Positions 1-11,264 of a DNA stretch of 64,000 bases are shown here, in pieces (within the stretch, counting starts at the first letter, position 1; every line of letters starts with the position of its first letter). Source of the stretch: Adiantum capillus-veneris (Eukaryota; Streptophyta; Polypodiopsida; Polypodiales; Pteridaceae); contig CM043960.1 of assembly GCA_014529385.2 (NCBI GenBank), forward strand, positions 77,058,910 to 77,122,909, in the 5' to 3' direction. A program made the position numbers and the translations under genes. The notes below the pieces were generated by a model. That model made no database searches. It worked only from the letters and a program-made list of their open reading frames with translations, and was not told the DNA's origin.

Positions 1-1
<1 letters not shown>

Positions 2-49
<48 letters not shown>

Positions 50-98
50 GGCGGGCGAGAGAGAGACACACGCATAGTGGGAAGACAGCACGAGAGAG

Positions 99-158
<60 letters not shown>
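2..158. repeat. (GA)n microsatellite tracts
   Basis: Two GA runs (about 2-47 and 102-158) are separated by a short GC-rich spacer. Arg-Glu open frames across them are products of the dinucleotide repeat and are not genes. Confidence 0.95.
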
Positions 159-161
<3 letters not shown>

Positions 162-1500
162 GTCCTTGGTTACTCCACTGGAGGGAGGGGCGGCAATGGG
201 CGGTGGTGGTAGGCGTAGGGGCAACACATGATGGTAGTAAGTTAGCACCACTAACCACCAGTGGTGGGCTAGGGTGGTGGGTGGTGATGGTTGCTAGGGG
301 GCGGCAATGGAAGGTAGTGGTGGTGGATGAAAAAAAAAAAACTCGCTCCAAAGCTCGCTTCGTTGAGCTCGCTCCTTAATCGTCCCCCATGTTTGCCTAT
401 TTTACTTCATTACCCCTTTTCACATCCAATGCAAGGCCATCTCCATGGAGGCGGTGAAGTTTGGTTCCGGTCGCCTATGGGACATCTCCATAGTAGGAGC
501 CATTCCCTGCTCCCCCTAGAAATCCCGTGAAAAAGATAAAAAATTTGAGACTCAAACAGGAATTGACTAATGGTGCAGTGTTATGTGGTAACATGATATT
601 TTATGCAATATTGCAATTCTTAAGCATGGAGTAAGTGCAATCTCATCTTAGTTTTTCAAAGACAGAGGGCATAAATAGTGGTTGAATGTGTAAGATGCCT
701 TTGGGTCAATTTATGCTTTGCTTGTGGTTTAGTGTGTGTGAATGTAACGTTTTCCCAACTTCATGTGTGAGTGCAACTCTTCTTAATGAATGTGTGTGAG
801 TGTGTGTGAATGAAACGCTTCATGTGTGAGTGTAACTCTTTCTAATATATGAAGATGGAGATTAAACTTACCTCGTAAAAGGAACTTGGAAAAGAGACAA
901 GAAGCTTAGCGTCTTAATCCTTCTTACTTTCTTTGGTCGAATTGATAGTGGATGCTTGAAAGAGGTTGAACTTCTCCTTTTCTTCTCTTCAGTTCCTTTT
1001 TCAGATTGATGGTGGTGGTTTCTTGGGAGAGGTTGATCTTCTCCTTCACGTCAATCGAAGAGTAATTGAATATTCGAGTGGCCGAAAGTTGGCAAGGAGA
1101 AGGTTTGGGAGAAGGGAGGTTAGATAGCTGGCAATGGATTAGAGAATTTTTCCAACATAAGGTGACTATGGAGCTTTGTGAGCTTGCATAAGGCTAAGTG
1201 GAGAGTGAGGATAAAATGAACAATTGTCTAAGTGTGTCTAAGTAAGTAAAACATAAAGGAGCTCTTTATATAGGAAAGGCCTTCAATCCCTTTTGATTAA
1301 TTCATCCAATGAATGATTCTTCCACCTATTCTTCTTCCTCATCCTTGCATTTCAACCCACCGACCTTTCAAACCTTTTACTCATTCTTGTACGAGACCAA
1401 TTCTTTTTTTTTTTCCTTGTATCTTGAATGCTTAAAAAGAAAAACTCTTTTTCTTTTCTTAGAAATATTTAAAAATATCCTCTTATTAATTTGTCTAATA
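159..1500. other. unrecognised non-coding DNA
   Basis: No recognisable gene or element end is visible. A G-rich stretch (170-320) gives way to AT-rich sequence. A roughly 30-bp phrase containing CTTCATGTGTGAGTG recurs near 758 and 817, beside TGTG-rich sequence, so a small local duplication is likely. Confidence 0.4.
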
Positions 1501-4500
1501 TAAGAAGCTTTTCCCATGCAAGGAAATGAGATTCTTGCTTTGAAAGTCCGGGAGAGACCTTATAGGAATGGTCATTAAAACATCCAATGGAGTGGAGCCA
1601 CATGCCCCACTCTTGGCCATCTAAGGTCCAGGGGAATGAGGCCATTAACGACATGCCAGGATAGGAGGGGACAATGCAGAGCAAGTACAAAGCAAGTACA
1701 ACTACGCAGATGACAGAGGCAGGTGCCATGCATAGTTGGCTTGTGATGTGAGTTTCAACCATTCTGGATTTTGATATGTCAAACAATCATTGGTGTGAAA
1801 ATCTAATGGTATCCTTTGGCATTTTGTATGCTCAGACGGCATCCATCTATCGATTTTGGATTACCTACATGTTGAGTCAAGATTGGTTGCCGAGTAAGTG
1901 CATTCTGCATGTTGAACTTTCAACCATCGAGTGGCTACAACTAGAGATTCCAAGATTTAATGGCATGTAGAGGTATGGTTGAGAGGCGTTGCCCTGCGAT
2001 TGTAGACTTTGATGGATGCGTCATAATGTAAACATGCAGGTACGTCTAGATGAGTGCTCAAAGTCCCTCATTTATAAAATATGTAAAGGGTAAAAACCAA
2101 GACAATCACTAATGTTTAAAGTCAACATTTGGGCAATGGGAGTTATAATTATGTGCATATACCTCAAATTTTTGGTATTTTACTGAATATATAATTAGTT
2201 TGCCCTGAAAAGCTAGGCTAAGAAAAAGGGGTTTTAAAAACCAGTAGCGATCTAGACAAATTCACTTAGATTGGGGTTTTTGGTTATGTGCGAAAAAAGG
2301 CCTTAGTATTATTGTCCCCTTTTTAGCAAGATTTTTGACAATGCTTAAGAATTAGACTTTCGATCTTGCGTCTTATGTTTCTAGTTATGCCTAGAATCAC
2401 TTTCCTTTCTCTCATCAAGTTCTAGGTAGGCCATTGTGGCTCCTGCCAATTGTACAAGTTGGCTTGCTTGGGTTGAATTGTTGACTATAGTAGCTGGCAT
2501 GTGGTTCATGGTGTGTTGCTAATTGAAGAGATGGTGTAGGGAATGGTCGGTTAATCAGGGCGATTGGCAGATGTTGGGAGCATTGATTACGGGAATGGCC
2601 ACTAAGAGACCATTCTCGGCCATCAAAGGTCTAGGGGAGTGGGGCCAATAGTGGCATGCCACATGACAAAAGGGGACAATGAAGAGCAAGAACAACTGTA
2701 CAGACGAGAGAAGTAGGCGCCATGCAGAGTTGGCTCGTGATCTGGTGGCTCGTGATCTGAGTTTCAGCCATTCTGGATGCTGATTTGTAAAGAAATCATT
2801 GGTGTGCAGTTCCATGCTATCCCTTGGCATTTCGTATACTGAGATGGCATCCATTTATTGGACTGTCATTGGATTCTGGATTTCCTACATGTTGAGTCGT
2901 GATTGGTTGCCGACTAACTGCATTCTACATACTGAACTGTCGCCCATCGAGCGGCTACAGCTAGAGATTTTGAGATTCAATGGCATGCAAATGTACGATT
3001 GAGAGGCGTTGCCCCACAATCGATGACTTTGATGGATGTGTCACACTGTAAGCATGCTGAGATTTCTAGACCAGTGCTCTCATTCCCTAATCTATAATGA
3101 ATGGAAAGGGCAGAAACCAAGACAATCAGTAATTTTTAAAGAACATTTGGGAATTGGGAGTTATAATTCTTTGCATATACCTCAAATTTTTTGGTACTTA
3201 CTGACTGTATAATTAATCTGCCCTAAAAGGCTTGGCTAAGAAAAAGGGGTTTTAAAAACGAGTGGTGGTCTAGACAAATTCGCTCAGATTGCAATTTTTG
3301 GTTTTGTGGGGAAAAAGACCGTAATATTGTTGTTCTATTTTTAGCAAGATTTTTGACAATGCTTAAGAAATAGACTTCGATCTCGCAGCATATGTTTCTA
3401 GTTATGTTTGGATTCAGTTTCCTTTCTACTATTGAGTTCTAGGTATGCCATTTTTACTCCTGCCAATTGTACAAGCCGGATTTCCTGGGTTGAGTTCCTG
3501 ACTACAATAGTTGGCATGTGGTTCATGGTATGCTGCTAGTTAAAGAGATGGTATAGGGAATGTCACTTAGTCACCATTGCCCATAATCAGGGCAACTGAC
3601 AGAGGCCGAGAGCATTCATTATGATAATGGTCATTAAGCGACCCTTCCCGCCCATCAAAGGTCCATGGGAGTGGGGCCAATAGTGGCATGCCACATGTCA
3701 AGAGGGGACAATGCAGAGCAAGTATATCAGTGCAAACAACACATGTAGGTGCCATCCAAAGTTGGCTCGTGATATGAGTTCTAGCCATTCTAGATGCTAA
3801 TTTGTCAAGAAATCATTTGTGTGTAGTTCTAATGGTGTCCCCTGGCATTCTTCATGTTGAACATCGAGCGACTACAACTAGAGATTCCAAGATTTAATGG
3901 CATGCAAATGTACAGCTGAGAGATGTTTTCCATGTGATTGTGGACTTTGATGGATGTGTCATACTGTAAGCATGCTGAGATGTCTAGATGAGTGCTCTCA
4001 TTCCCTAATCTATAATGTACGGAAAGGGCAAAACCCCATACAATCACTAACTTTTTAAAGTCAACATTTGGGCAATGGGAGTTATAATTATGTGCATATA
4101 CCTTGGATTTTTTGGTATTTACTGAATGTATAATTAGTTTGCCTTGAAAGGCTAGGCTAAGAAAAAGGGGTTTTAAAAACCAGTAATGGTCTAGACAAAT
4201 TCACTTAGATTGAGGTTTTTGGTTATGTGGGAAAAGAGGCCTTAGTATTATTGTCCTATATTTAGAAAGCTTTTTGACAATGCTTAAGAATTATACTTGC
4301 GATCTCGCAGCATATGTTTCTAGTCATGTCTGGAATCACTTTTGTTTCTGTTATCAAGTTCTAAGAAGGCCATTGTGGCTCCTGCCAATTGTACAAGTGA
4401 GTGTCACCATTCCCCGTAATCAGGGCAATCGATGGAGGCCGGGAGCACTGATTATGGGTATGGTCACTAAGCGACCATATCCGGCCATCAAAGGTCCAGG

Positions 4501-7340
4501 GGAGTGGGGTCAATAGTGGCATGCCACATGATAGGCGGGGACAATGCAGAGCAAGTAGTCCAGCTACGTAGAATGACACATGCAAGTTGGATCGTGATAT
4601 GAGTTCCAACCATTATGGATGTTGATCTATCAAGCAATCATTGGTGTGCAGTTTTGATGGTGTCCCCTAGCATTCCATATGCCGAGATGACATCCATCTA
4701 CTGAGCAGCCACTGAATTTTGGAGTACCTACATGTTGAATCGTCATTGGTTGCCGACTAAATTCATTTTGCATGCTGAGTTGTCAACCATCGAGGTGTTG
4801 CAGGTACAGATTCCAATATTTAATGGCATGTAAATGTACAATTGAGAGGCATTGCCCCGCAATCGTGGAATTTGATGGGTGTGTCATAATGTAAGCATGT
4901 TGAGATGTCTAGACCAGTGCTCTCATTCCCGAATCTATAATGTATGGAAAGGGCACAAACCCAAACAATCACTAATTTATAAAGTTAACATTTGGGAAAT
5001 GGGAGTTATAATTATGTGCATATACCTCATATTTTTTGGTATTTATTGAATATATAATTAGTCTGCCATGAAAGGATGGGCTAAGAAAAAGGGGTTTTAA
5101 AAACCAGTAGTGGGTTTGGGCAAATTCATTTGAATTGCGGTTTTTGATTATGTGGGAAAAAATGCCTTAGTATTATTGTCCTATTTTTAGGAAGCTTTTT
5201 GGCAATTCGTAAGAATTAGACTTGCGATCTCACAACATGTGTTTCTAGTTATGTCTAGAATCACTTTCTTTTCTCTCATCAAGTTCTAGGTAGGCCATTG
5301 TGACTCTTTCAAATTGTACAAGCTTCCTTGCTAAGGTTGAAATGCTAACTATAGTAGCTGGCATGTGGTTCATGGCGTGTTGCTTATTGAAGAGATGGTG
5401 TAGGGAATTGTCGATTAGTCACTATTCCCCGTAATCAGGGCGATCGACAGAGGCCGAGAGCATTGATTTCCGGAATGGTAACTAGCCCACCATTCCTGGC
5501 CATCAAAGGCCCAAGGGAATGGGTACAATAGTGGCATGCCACATGACAGGTGCAGAGCAAGCACACCTGTGCAAATGACACAAGAAGGTTCCATGCAGAG
5601 TTGGCTCGTGGTCTGACTTGCAGCCATTCTGGATCCTGATCTGTCAAGCAATCATTGATGTGGTGTTTGTTGGTGTCGCCTGGCATTCCATATGCTAAGA
5701 TAGCATCCATCTACTGGGAAACCACTGAATTCCGGATTACCTACATGTTGAGTTGTGAGTGGTTGCCGACTAAGTTGATTCTGCATGCTGAGCTATCAAC
5801 CATCGAGCGGTTGCAACTACAAAATTTTGAGATTTAATGGCATGCAAATGTACGGGTGAAAGGTGTTGCCCCGCGACCGTGGACTTTGATGGATGTGTCA
5901 TAATGTAAGAATGTTGAGATGTCTAGACCAGTGCTCTCATTCCCTAATCTATAATGTATGGAAAGGTCAAAAACCCAGACTATCACTAATTTTTAAAGTC
6001 ACCATTTGGACAATGGGAGTTATAATTATGTGCATATACCTCAAATTTATTGGTATCTATTGAATGTATAATTAGTCTGCCTGAAAGGCTAGGCTAAGAA
6101 AAAGGGGTTTTAAAAACAAGTAGTGGTCTTGACAAATTCATGTAGATTGTGATTTTTGGTTATATGGGGAAAAAGGCCTTAGTATTATTGTCCTATTTCT
6201 AGAAAGTTTTTTGACAATGCTTAAGAATTAGACTTGCGATCTCACGGCATATGTTTCTAGTTATGTATGGAATCACTTTCCTTTCTCTCATCAAGTTCTA
6301 GGTAGGCCATTGTGACTCCTACCAATTGTAGAAGCTGTCTTGCTTGGGTTGAATTGCTGACTAGAGTACTTAGCCTGTGGTTCAAGGTGTGTTGCTAATT
6401 GAAGAGATGGTGTTCACCATTCCCCATAATTAGGGCAACCGACAGAGGTCGAGAGCATTGATTTCGGGAATGGTCACTAAATGACCATTCCCGGCCATCA
6501 AAGGTCCAGAGGAGTGGGGCCAATAGTGGCATGCCACATGATGGGTGGGGACAATGCAGAGCAAGTACAATTGTGCAGACAAAACAGGCAGGTGCCATGC
6601 AGAGTTGGCTCGTGATCTGATTTCTAGCCATTCTGGATGCTGATCTATCAAGCAATCATTGGTGTGAGGTTATGATGGTGTCCCTTGGCATTCCGTATGC
6701 TAAGATAGCATCCATCTATTGGGAAACCATTGAATATTGGATTACCTACATGTTGAGTCGTGATTGGTTGTCGACTAAATTCATTCTGCATGCTGCGCTG
6801 TCAACCATCAAGCGGCTGCAGCTACAGATTTCAAGATTTAATGGCATGCAGATGTACGGCTAAGAGGCGTTGCCCCGTGATCGTGGACTTCAATGGATGT
6901 GTCATAATGTAAGTATGTTGAGATGTTTAGACCAATGCTCTCATTCCCTAATCTATAATGTATGGAAAGGGCAAAAACCCAGACAATCACTAATTTTTAA
7001 AGTCGACATTTGGGCAATGGGAGTTATAATTATGTGCATATACCTCATATTTTTTGGTATTCATTGAATGTATAATTAGTCTGCCGTGAAATGCTAGGCT
7101 AAGAAAAAGGGGTTTTAAAAACCAGTAGTGGTCTAGACGAATTCACTTAGATTGCAATTTTTGGTTATGTAGGAAAAAAGGTCTTAGTATTATTGTCGTA
7201 TTTTTAGCAAGCATTTTGACCATGCTTAAGAATTATACTTGCAATCTCGCGGCATATTTTTCTAGTTATGTCTCAAATCACTTTCCTTTCTCTCATCAAG
7301 TTCTAGATAGGCCATTGTGACTCCTGCCATGCTCATTGTG
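1501..7340. repeat. tandem array of ~1-kb units (six copies)
   Basis: The same order of landmarks recurs six times. The phrase GGGGTTTTAAAAAC starts near 2229, 3247, 4168, 5091, 6106 and 7109 (spacing about 1018, 921, 923, 1015, 1003). A core reading GGCCATCAAAGGTCC with variants lies near 1614, 2618, 3650, 4493, 5498 and 6493. Copies are clearly diverged. Units three and four are shorter, and the phrase between TTGTACAAG and GGTGTAGGG is missing in unit four. Short open frames recur on both strands at equivalent places but carry stops and match no family I recognise, so I treat the array as non-coding. Each unit carries an inverted-repeat module built from GGGAATGGTCA and its complement. Confidence 0.9.
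6466..6492. repeat. perfect 11-bp hairpin in array unit 6
   Basis: Arms GGGAATGGTCA (6466-6476) and TGACCATTCCC (6482-6492) flank a 5-nt CTAAA loop and are followed by CGGCCATCAAAGG. Imperfect versions lie at the same place in other units, for example 4456-4482 and 5471-5496. A hairpin with the same geometry but covarying arms lies at 48850-48876. Confidence 0.85.
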
Positions 7341-9503
7341 TTATATAGCGGTAGGCTTGGTCTATGTCTTTGGGATGCACATTTGCATGTTGTGCAACTT
7401 TTTTAGGTGTATAATCATCAAATAAGGCTCTTCTAGTATACCATTGAGCTTGCATCAACTGAATCATGAAAATCTTTTAGAATCCTTCAAGCCAGCATTG
7501 TTTGATAAATGACGAATGAATTCTTGTTCGAAAGGGCAAAATCCATGCTTAGATTTAATAGCACACTACCTACATAATACAAAGACACTTTAAGGAGAAG
7601 AGAACTTTAAAGGGAACATAAAGGAGAAGAGAAACACAAATATACCAATGTGTCCTCGACCACCTCTCTTTATGTGGACACAAGAAGTCTTTTTACTTTC
7701 CACCTTCAATGTGGTTTTTCATTTTCTAAACTCACCCTGCTACATGGGGGGCGGCCTTGGGGATGTGGATCTGATCTGCAAGGAGGATCTGGTGACGATG
7801 AACATTCTATGTGTGGTCGCACTTTGTGTTTTCAACTAGTGGATGTTGCATACGGTGCAAAACTAAAGGGTGGTTCTGGTATTGCCTGGCCTAATGGAGT
7901 CAAGCGGTGGCATCTCTCGGCTGCATGGTGGCCCAGGTGGGCCTCTTCTGATGGGATTTGGCTCCCATTAAATCCAAGTTTGTGGAGGTTCGGTGGTGGT
8001 TGGTTGTTGGCTCGAATCGTCTCGGCATCACCCTCATGCTCCTAAGATGAGGGCTTAGTCTGAGGGTACCTAGTGGTGATGGAGCAAGCTGGATCCATCC
8101 ATATGCGGCTTTATTCCTCGTCTGGTATTTTTTATTTGGGTCATCTCAGAGGGTGGCTCCATGTCTAGCCAATATACTGTGTAGTCTCATCGTGGAGGGG
8201 ATTTCAGGATGTAGTGGCAGTCCTTGTGATCACTGTGGCACCTTCTGATGTTGTCTTGGTTCTTTTTGTGTTATACTAGTTATGGTGGCAGACATGACTT
8301 GGTTGAGCATGGTCTAGGATGTATTTTTTGGATGATTTTAATACAATTCACTCACATATTGTGAGTTTTGCAAAAAGAAAAAAAAAAGATGTTTTGAAAG
8401 GATTTTTATTTTTTGAGATTGGGGAACCTAATAGGTCAATTGACTACCACAGTATATCCACTTCTCGATGTAGGAATCTATAATAATGGGATCTTAAATT
8501 CAAGTACACACCCTCTCCCAAGTTACCTTTGGTCAGGTAGGGGTCAGGTAGGAGTTCACAAACAATTGCCTCACTAAACCACAATATTTACTCATTCTCT
8601 CTCATGTTTATTATATTTTGTTCCCCACTTGGCTTGGATATGGTGCATATAAGGACAACCCTATTCCACCTTTGGGTGCTCTACATCCTGTCTTGTTGTT
8701 CGTTGTAAGATAGCCAAGTGTTATTTCTATTTCATGTGCAAAAAATAGACTTTCAATTTCAAGTACTTGTAAAAGCAAAGCTTCAAAACATAATATAATT
8801 TTTCATTTGTCATATTCTTGAACTAATTCCTCCTTCCATATGTCAATTAGGATGTCACTTAGAACTGATGTAGAGGATGTTGAGGCATGAGCTCTTCCCA
8901 TATTCGAGATTCCCATGCATTACTACATTCAATTAAAAAGCTTGGTTGAAGACATGGGTATTCAATAAATGGGTTGATTCCTTTAAAGTTGGAGCAACAA
9001 TGGCAAGTTAAAAAGCTCTATTGAATTACTTAAAAGCACTTAATGTATGTGGCTGGTATGTAAAGTAGGGAGAAAAGAGGTGGGGAAGGCGTCTTAGAGT
9101 AGTCTTGCACTCTCAATAACCTGCACATTGTTCCTTCTTTGTACCTCCATGTCCACCTACTTTGCTAAGTAGCCTCTCCTTGACAAAATCTAGGGTTGCA
9201 TATGTCTCTGCATTGTCCTAATCTACTTCCACTGCAGCCGAGGCCTATGGGCATGCTTCTTGTGGGTTATAGTGATCTTTGAGCCTTATGTGCAAAGAAT
9301 GCAAGAGTCTAGTATGGTATTGGGCTGGACACCTAAACTCGCCCCTCATTATGCTCATAGAATTTGCTTCTTTATATTGCATTTGAGGTGATGTCTAAGT
9401 TATGGATAAAATGAATCCTATTGAACTTAGAGGTGCCACTTGACAACCTTTGTTGAAAGGAATTCTTCAATTTTGCCATGTAGTTTCGTTCAACAAGTCT
9501 CCA
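7341..9503. other. unrecognised DNA between tandem array and CACTA element
   Basis: No domain or element terminus is recognised. Open frames at 7648-8045 overlap in different phases and look random. A small palindrome (ACTCACA/TGTGAGT) lies near 8348-8364. Confidence 0.35.
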
Positions 9504-9506
9504 ATT

Positions 9507-9518
9507 CACTACAAGAGG
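9507..9518 (+). repeat. CACTA left terminal inverted repeat
   Basis: CACTACAAGAGG is directly preceded by ATT and is the exact reverse complement of 15607-15618. Confidence 0.93.
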
Positions 9519-9529
9519 TTGTGTGCTCT

Positions 9530-9728
9530 TGTGACGCTGTTAGCGACGGAAATACACTGGGTTTTTATAACCCCCGGCGTCGCTAAAACCGTCGCTACGA
9601 GAGCGTCGCTATATGCGTCACTATAAGCGTCGCTATATAGAGACGCTCATAGCGACGCATATAGCGACGTTTACACAGAAGTCTATAGCGACGCTTATAG
9701 CGACGCTCCAGAGCCATAAATAGCGACG
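9530..9728. repeat. CACTA left subterminal repeat cluster
   Basis: About ten copies of AGCGACG or its complement CGTCGCT are clustered here in both orientations, spaced roughly 10-25 bp. By analogy with En/Spm these are candidate binding sites for the element's DNA-binding protein. A 9-bp palindrome with a 1-nt centre (CAGGGCATT g AATGCCCTG, 9752-9770) follows immediately. Confidence 0.85.
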
Positions 9729-10108
9729 CCTGAGAGAAATTTTTTTGGTGACAGGGCATTGAATGCCCTGCCACCCATCAACCATATTGTACTTGGTTCA
9801 CTTTTTAAAAAAAGTGCAAGGGTAGATAATAGACCCAAAATAGTCACCCACAAGACGCATTGTTTGCAAAATTGACAAGCGTAAAATTGACAATTGTACA
9901 CATCATAGGCAAAATGAATTGATTGGCAAATGTAATAATGACAATTGTACAACATCATAGGCATAAAGAATTGATTGGCAAAATGAAATGCGGTGACAAA
10001 TGTAATAATATACATGGTTCAAAAAGACGTATAAAATCCGTCTCATGATACATAAGCTATGAGAAACCCTAAACTAATGCTATCTAGCTACAGCTAAACT
10101 GACGTCGT

Positions 10109-11264
10109 CTAGTCAGACGTCTCATCGCGTCCAAGTGGCGTATCTGTCGGATTCTGCAAAAAAAGACAATAAGACAGCTTTCAGTAAGTATAAACATATA
10201 ACGACATTTATAAAACAATACAAAAAATAGAAAAGAGTAAACCCTAATACTAACCATGCCGCCGCGAGAACCGAGAATGTCCATCAGGGCGTTTAAGCCC
10301 TTCCTGCCTGCGTACTCGCGCTCGTACGGTGTGGGATCACGTCCTGTCATCGACCACTGTCAAAACATACAAAGATTTCATTATGTTAGAATTAAAAAAC
10401 TCATAAACCCTAAACTATCGAACATAAAGAGCAATGCGAAAACACTTACAAAATCGGCCTCAAATGATGCCCATCCATCGCTCCCCAAGTGGTGCGAGCT
10501 CCCTGCCTCTACTCGCGCTCTGGCTGCATCCTTTTGTTGCTTCCACTTATCGGGATTCTCGCGCGCTGCTTTCTTCGCATTCTTCCAATCTTCTTTGGCC
10601 AGCCAATCTGGCCTGTTCCACCCATGCTTGATTGCTTTTTGCACTTCGGAACGCTTGTGTTTGCAGTATTCGCGCATTCGAATCTTCATCAGGTCTTCAT
10701 TGAAGCGCTGATCCCGTGTTGGAACGGGAAACTCATCATGAAGTATGTTGATGACTCTGTTTTTTAAATCACTTGGTACTTCACTCCATTTGTTTAGTAT
10801 GTAGTGTCTAAACAGCTGAGAGCAAAGACCACGCATGCGCGAGATCACCTTCTTGCCATCATCATCCATGATGATGTCGCCGCTGAAGTCGACGGAGTAA
10901 GGCAAGCCCTCTGGCCGGTGACGCGTGAACCTGGGTGTCCCGGCAGGGGTCTCTAGCGGCGTGTCGATGGGGGTACGGACGTCAGGTGTCTCCACCGGCG
11001 TCTGGGCCCCGAAGCGAGGAGTGTCGAGTGGGGTGGCTCCTGGCGGAGTAGGTAGAGGTGTGTAGCTGCTAGGAACAGTCAGCCGCGCAAAACCTGGCGT
11101 AGATGGCAATGCTGTGGCTGGTGTGGGGGCGGGCAAAGAATGGGAGGGTAAAGAGCCTCGTCGAACACGAGGCGGTGTGGAGGCATCGGCGGCGGAATCC
11201 CCACAACAACCGCCACCGCCACCACTAGAGCGCCGGTGTCTAGACGAGTGTCAAGATTGTCTCG
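10109..11264 (-). CDS. CACTA second ORF (plant transposase Ptta/En/Spm-like), 5' incomplete
   Basis: The second protein of the CACTA element. The main exon (about 11264 to 10450) encodes a Ser/Gly/Pro/Thr-rich N-terminus with repeated TP dipeptides, then a basic helical region containing NKWSEVPSDL and IRMREYCKHKRSEV. This layout is typical of the plant Ptta/En/Spm transposase family (PF03004-like). GT/AG introns allow joining to 10356-10255, which gives FEADF followed by WSMTGRDPTPYE, and then to 10153-10109, ending NPTDTPLGRDETSD and a stop; phases agree. There is no upstream ATG in frame: the frame opens directly over the end of the truncated transposase gene, so 5' exons were probably lost in the deletion that also cut the transposase. 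Its role is inferred to be DNA binding or assisting transposition. Confidence 0.7.

Noticed and set aside
7648-8045. Two overlapping ORFs (63 and 131 codons) as possible host genes
   Set aside because: They overlap in different phases, lack recognisable domains, and no supporting context exists.
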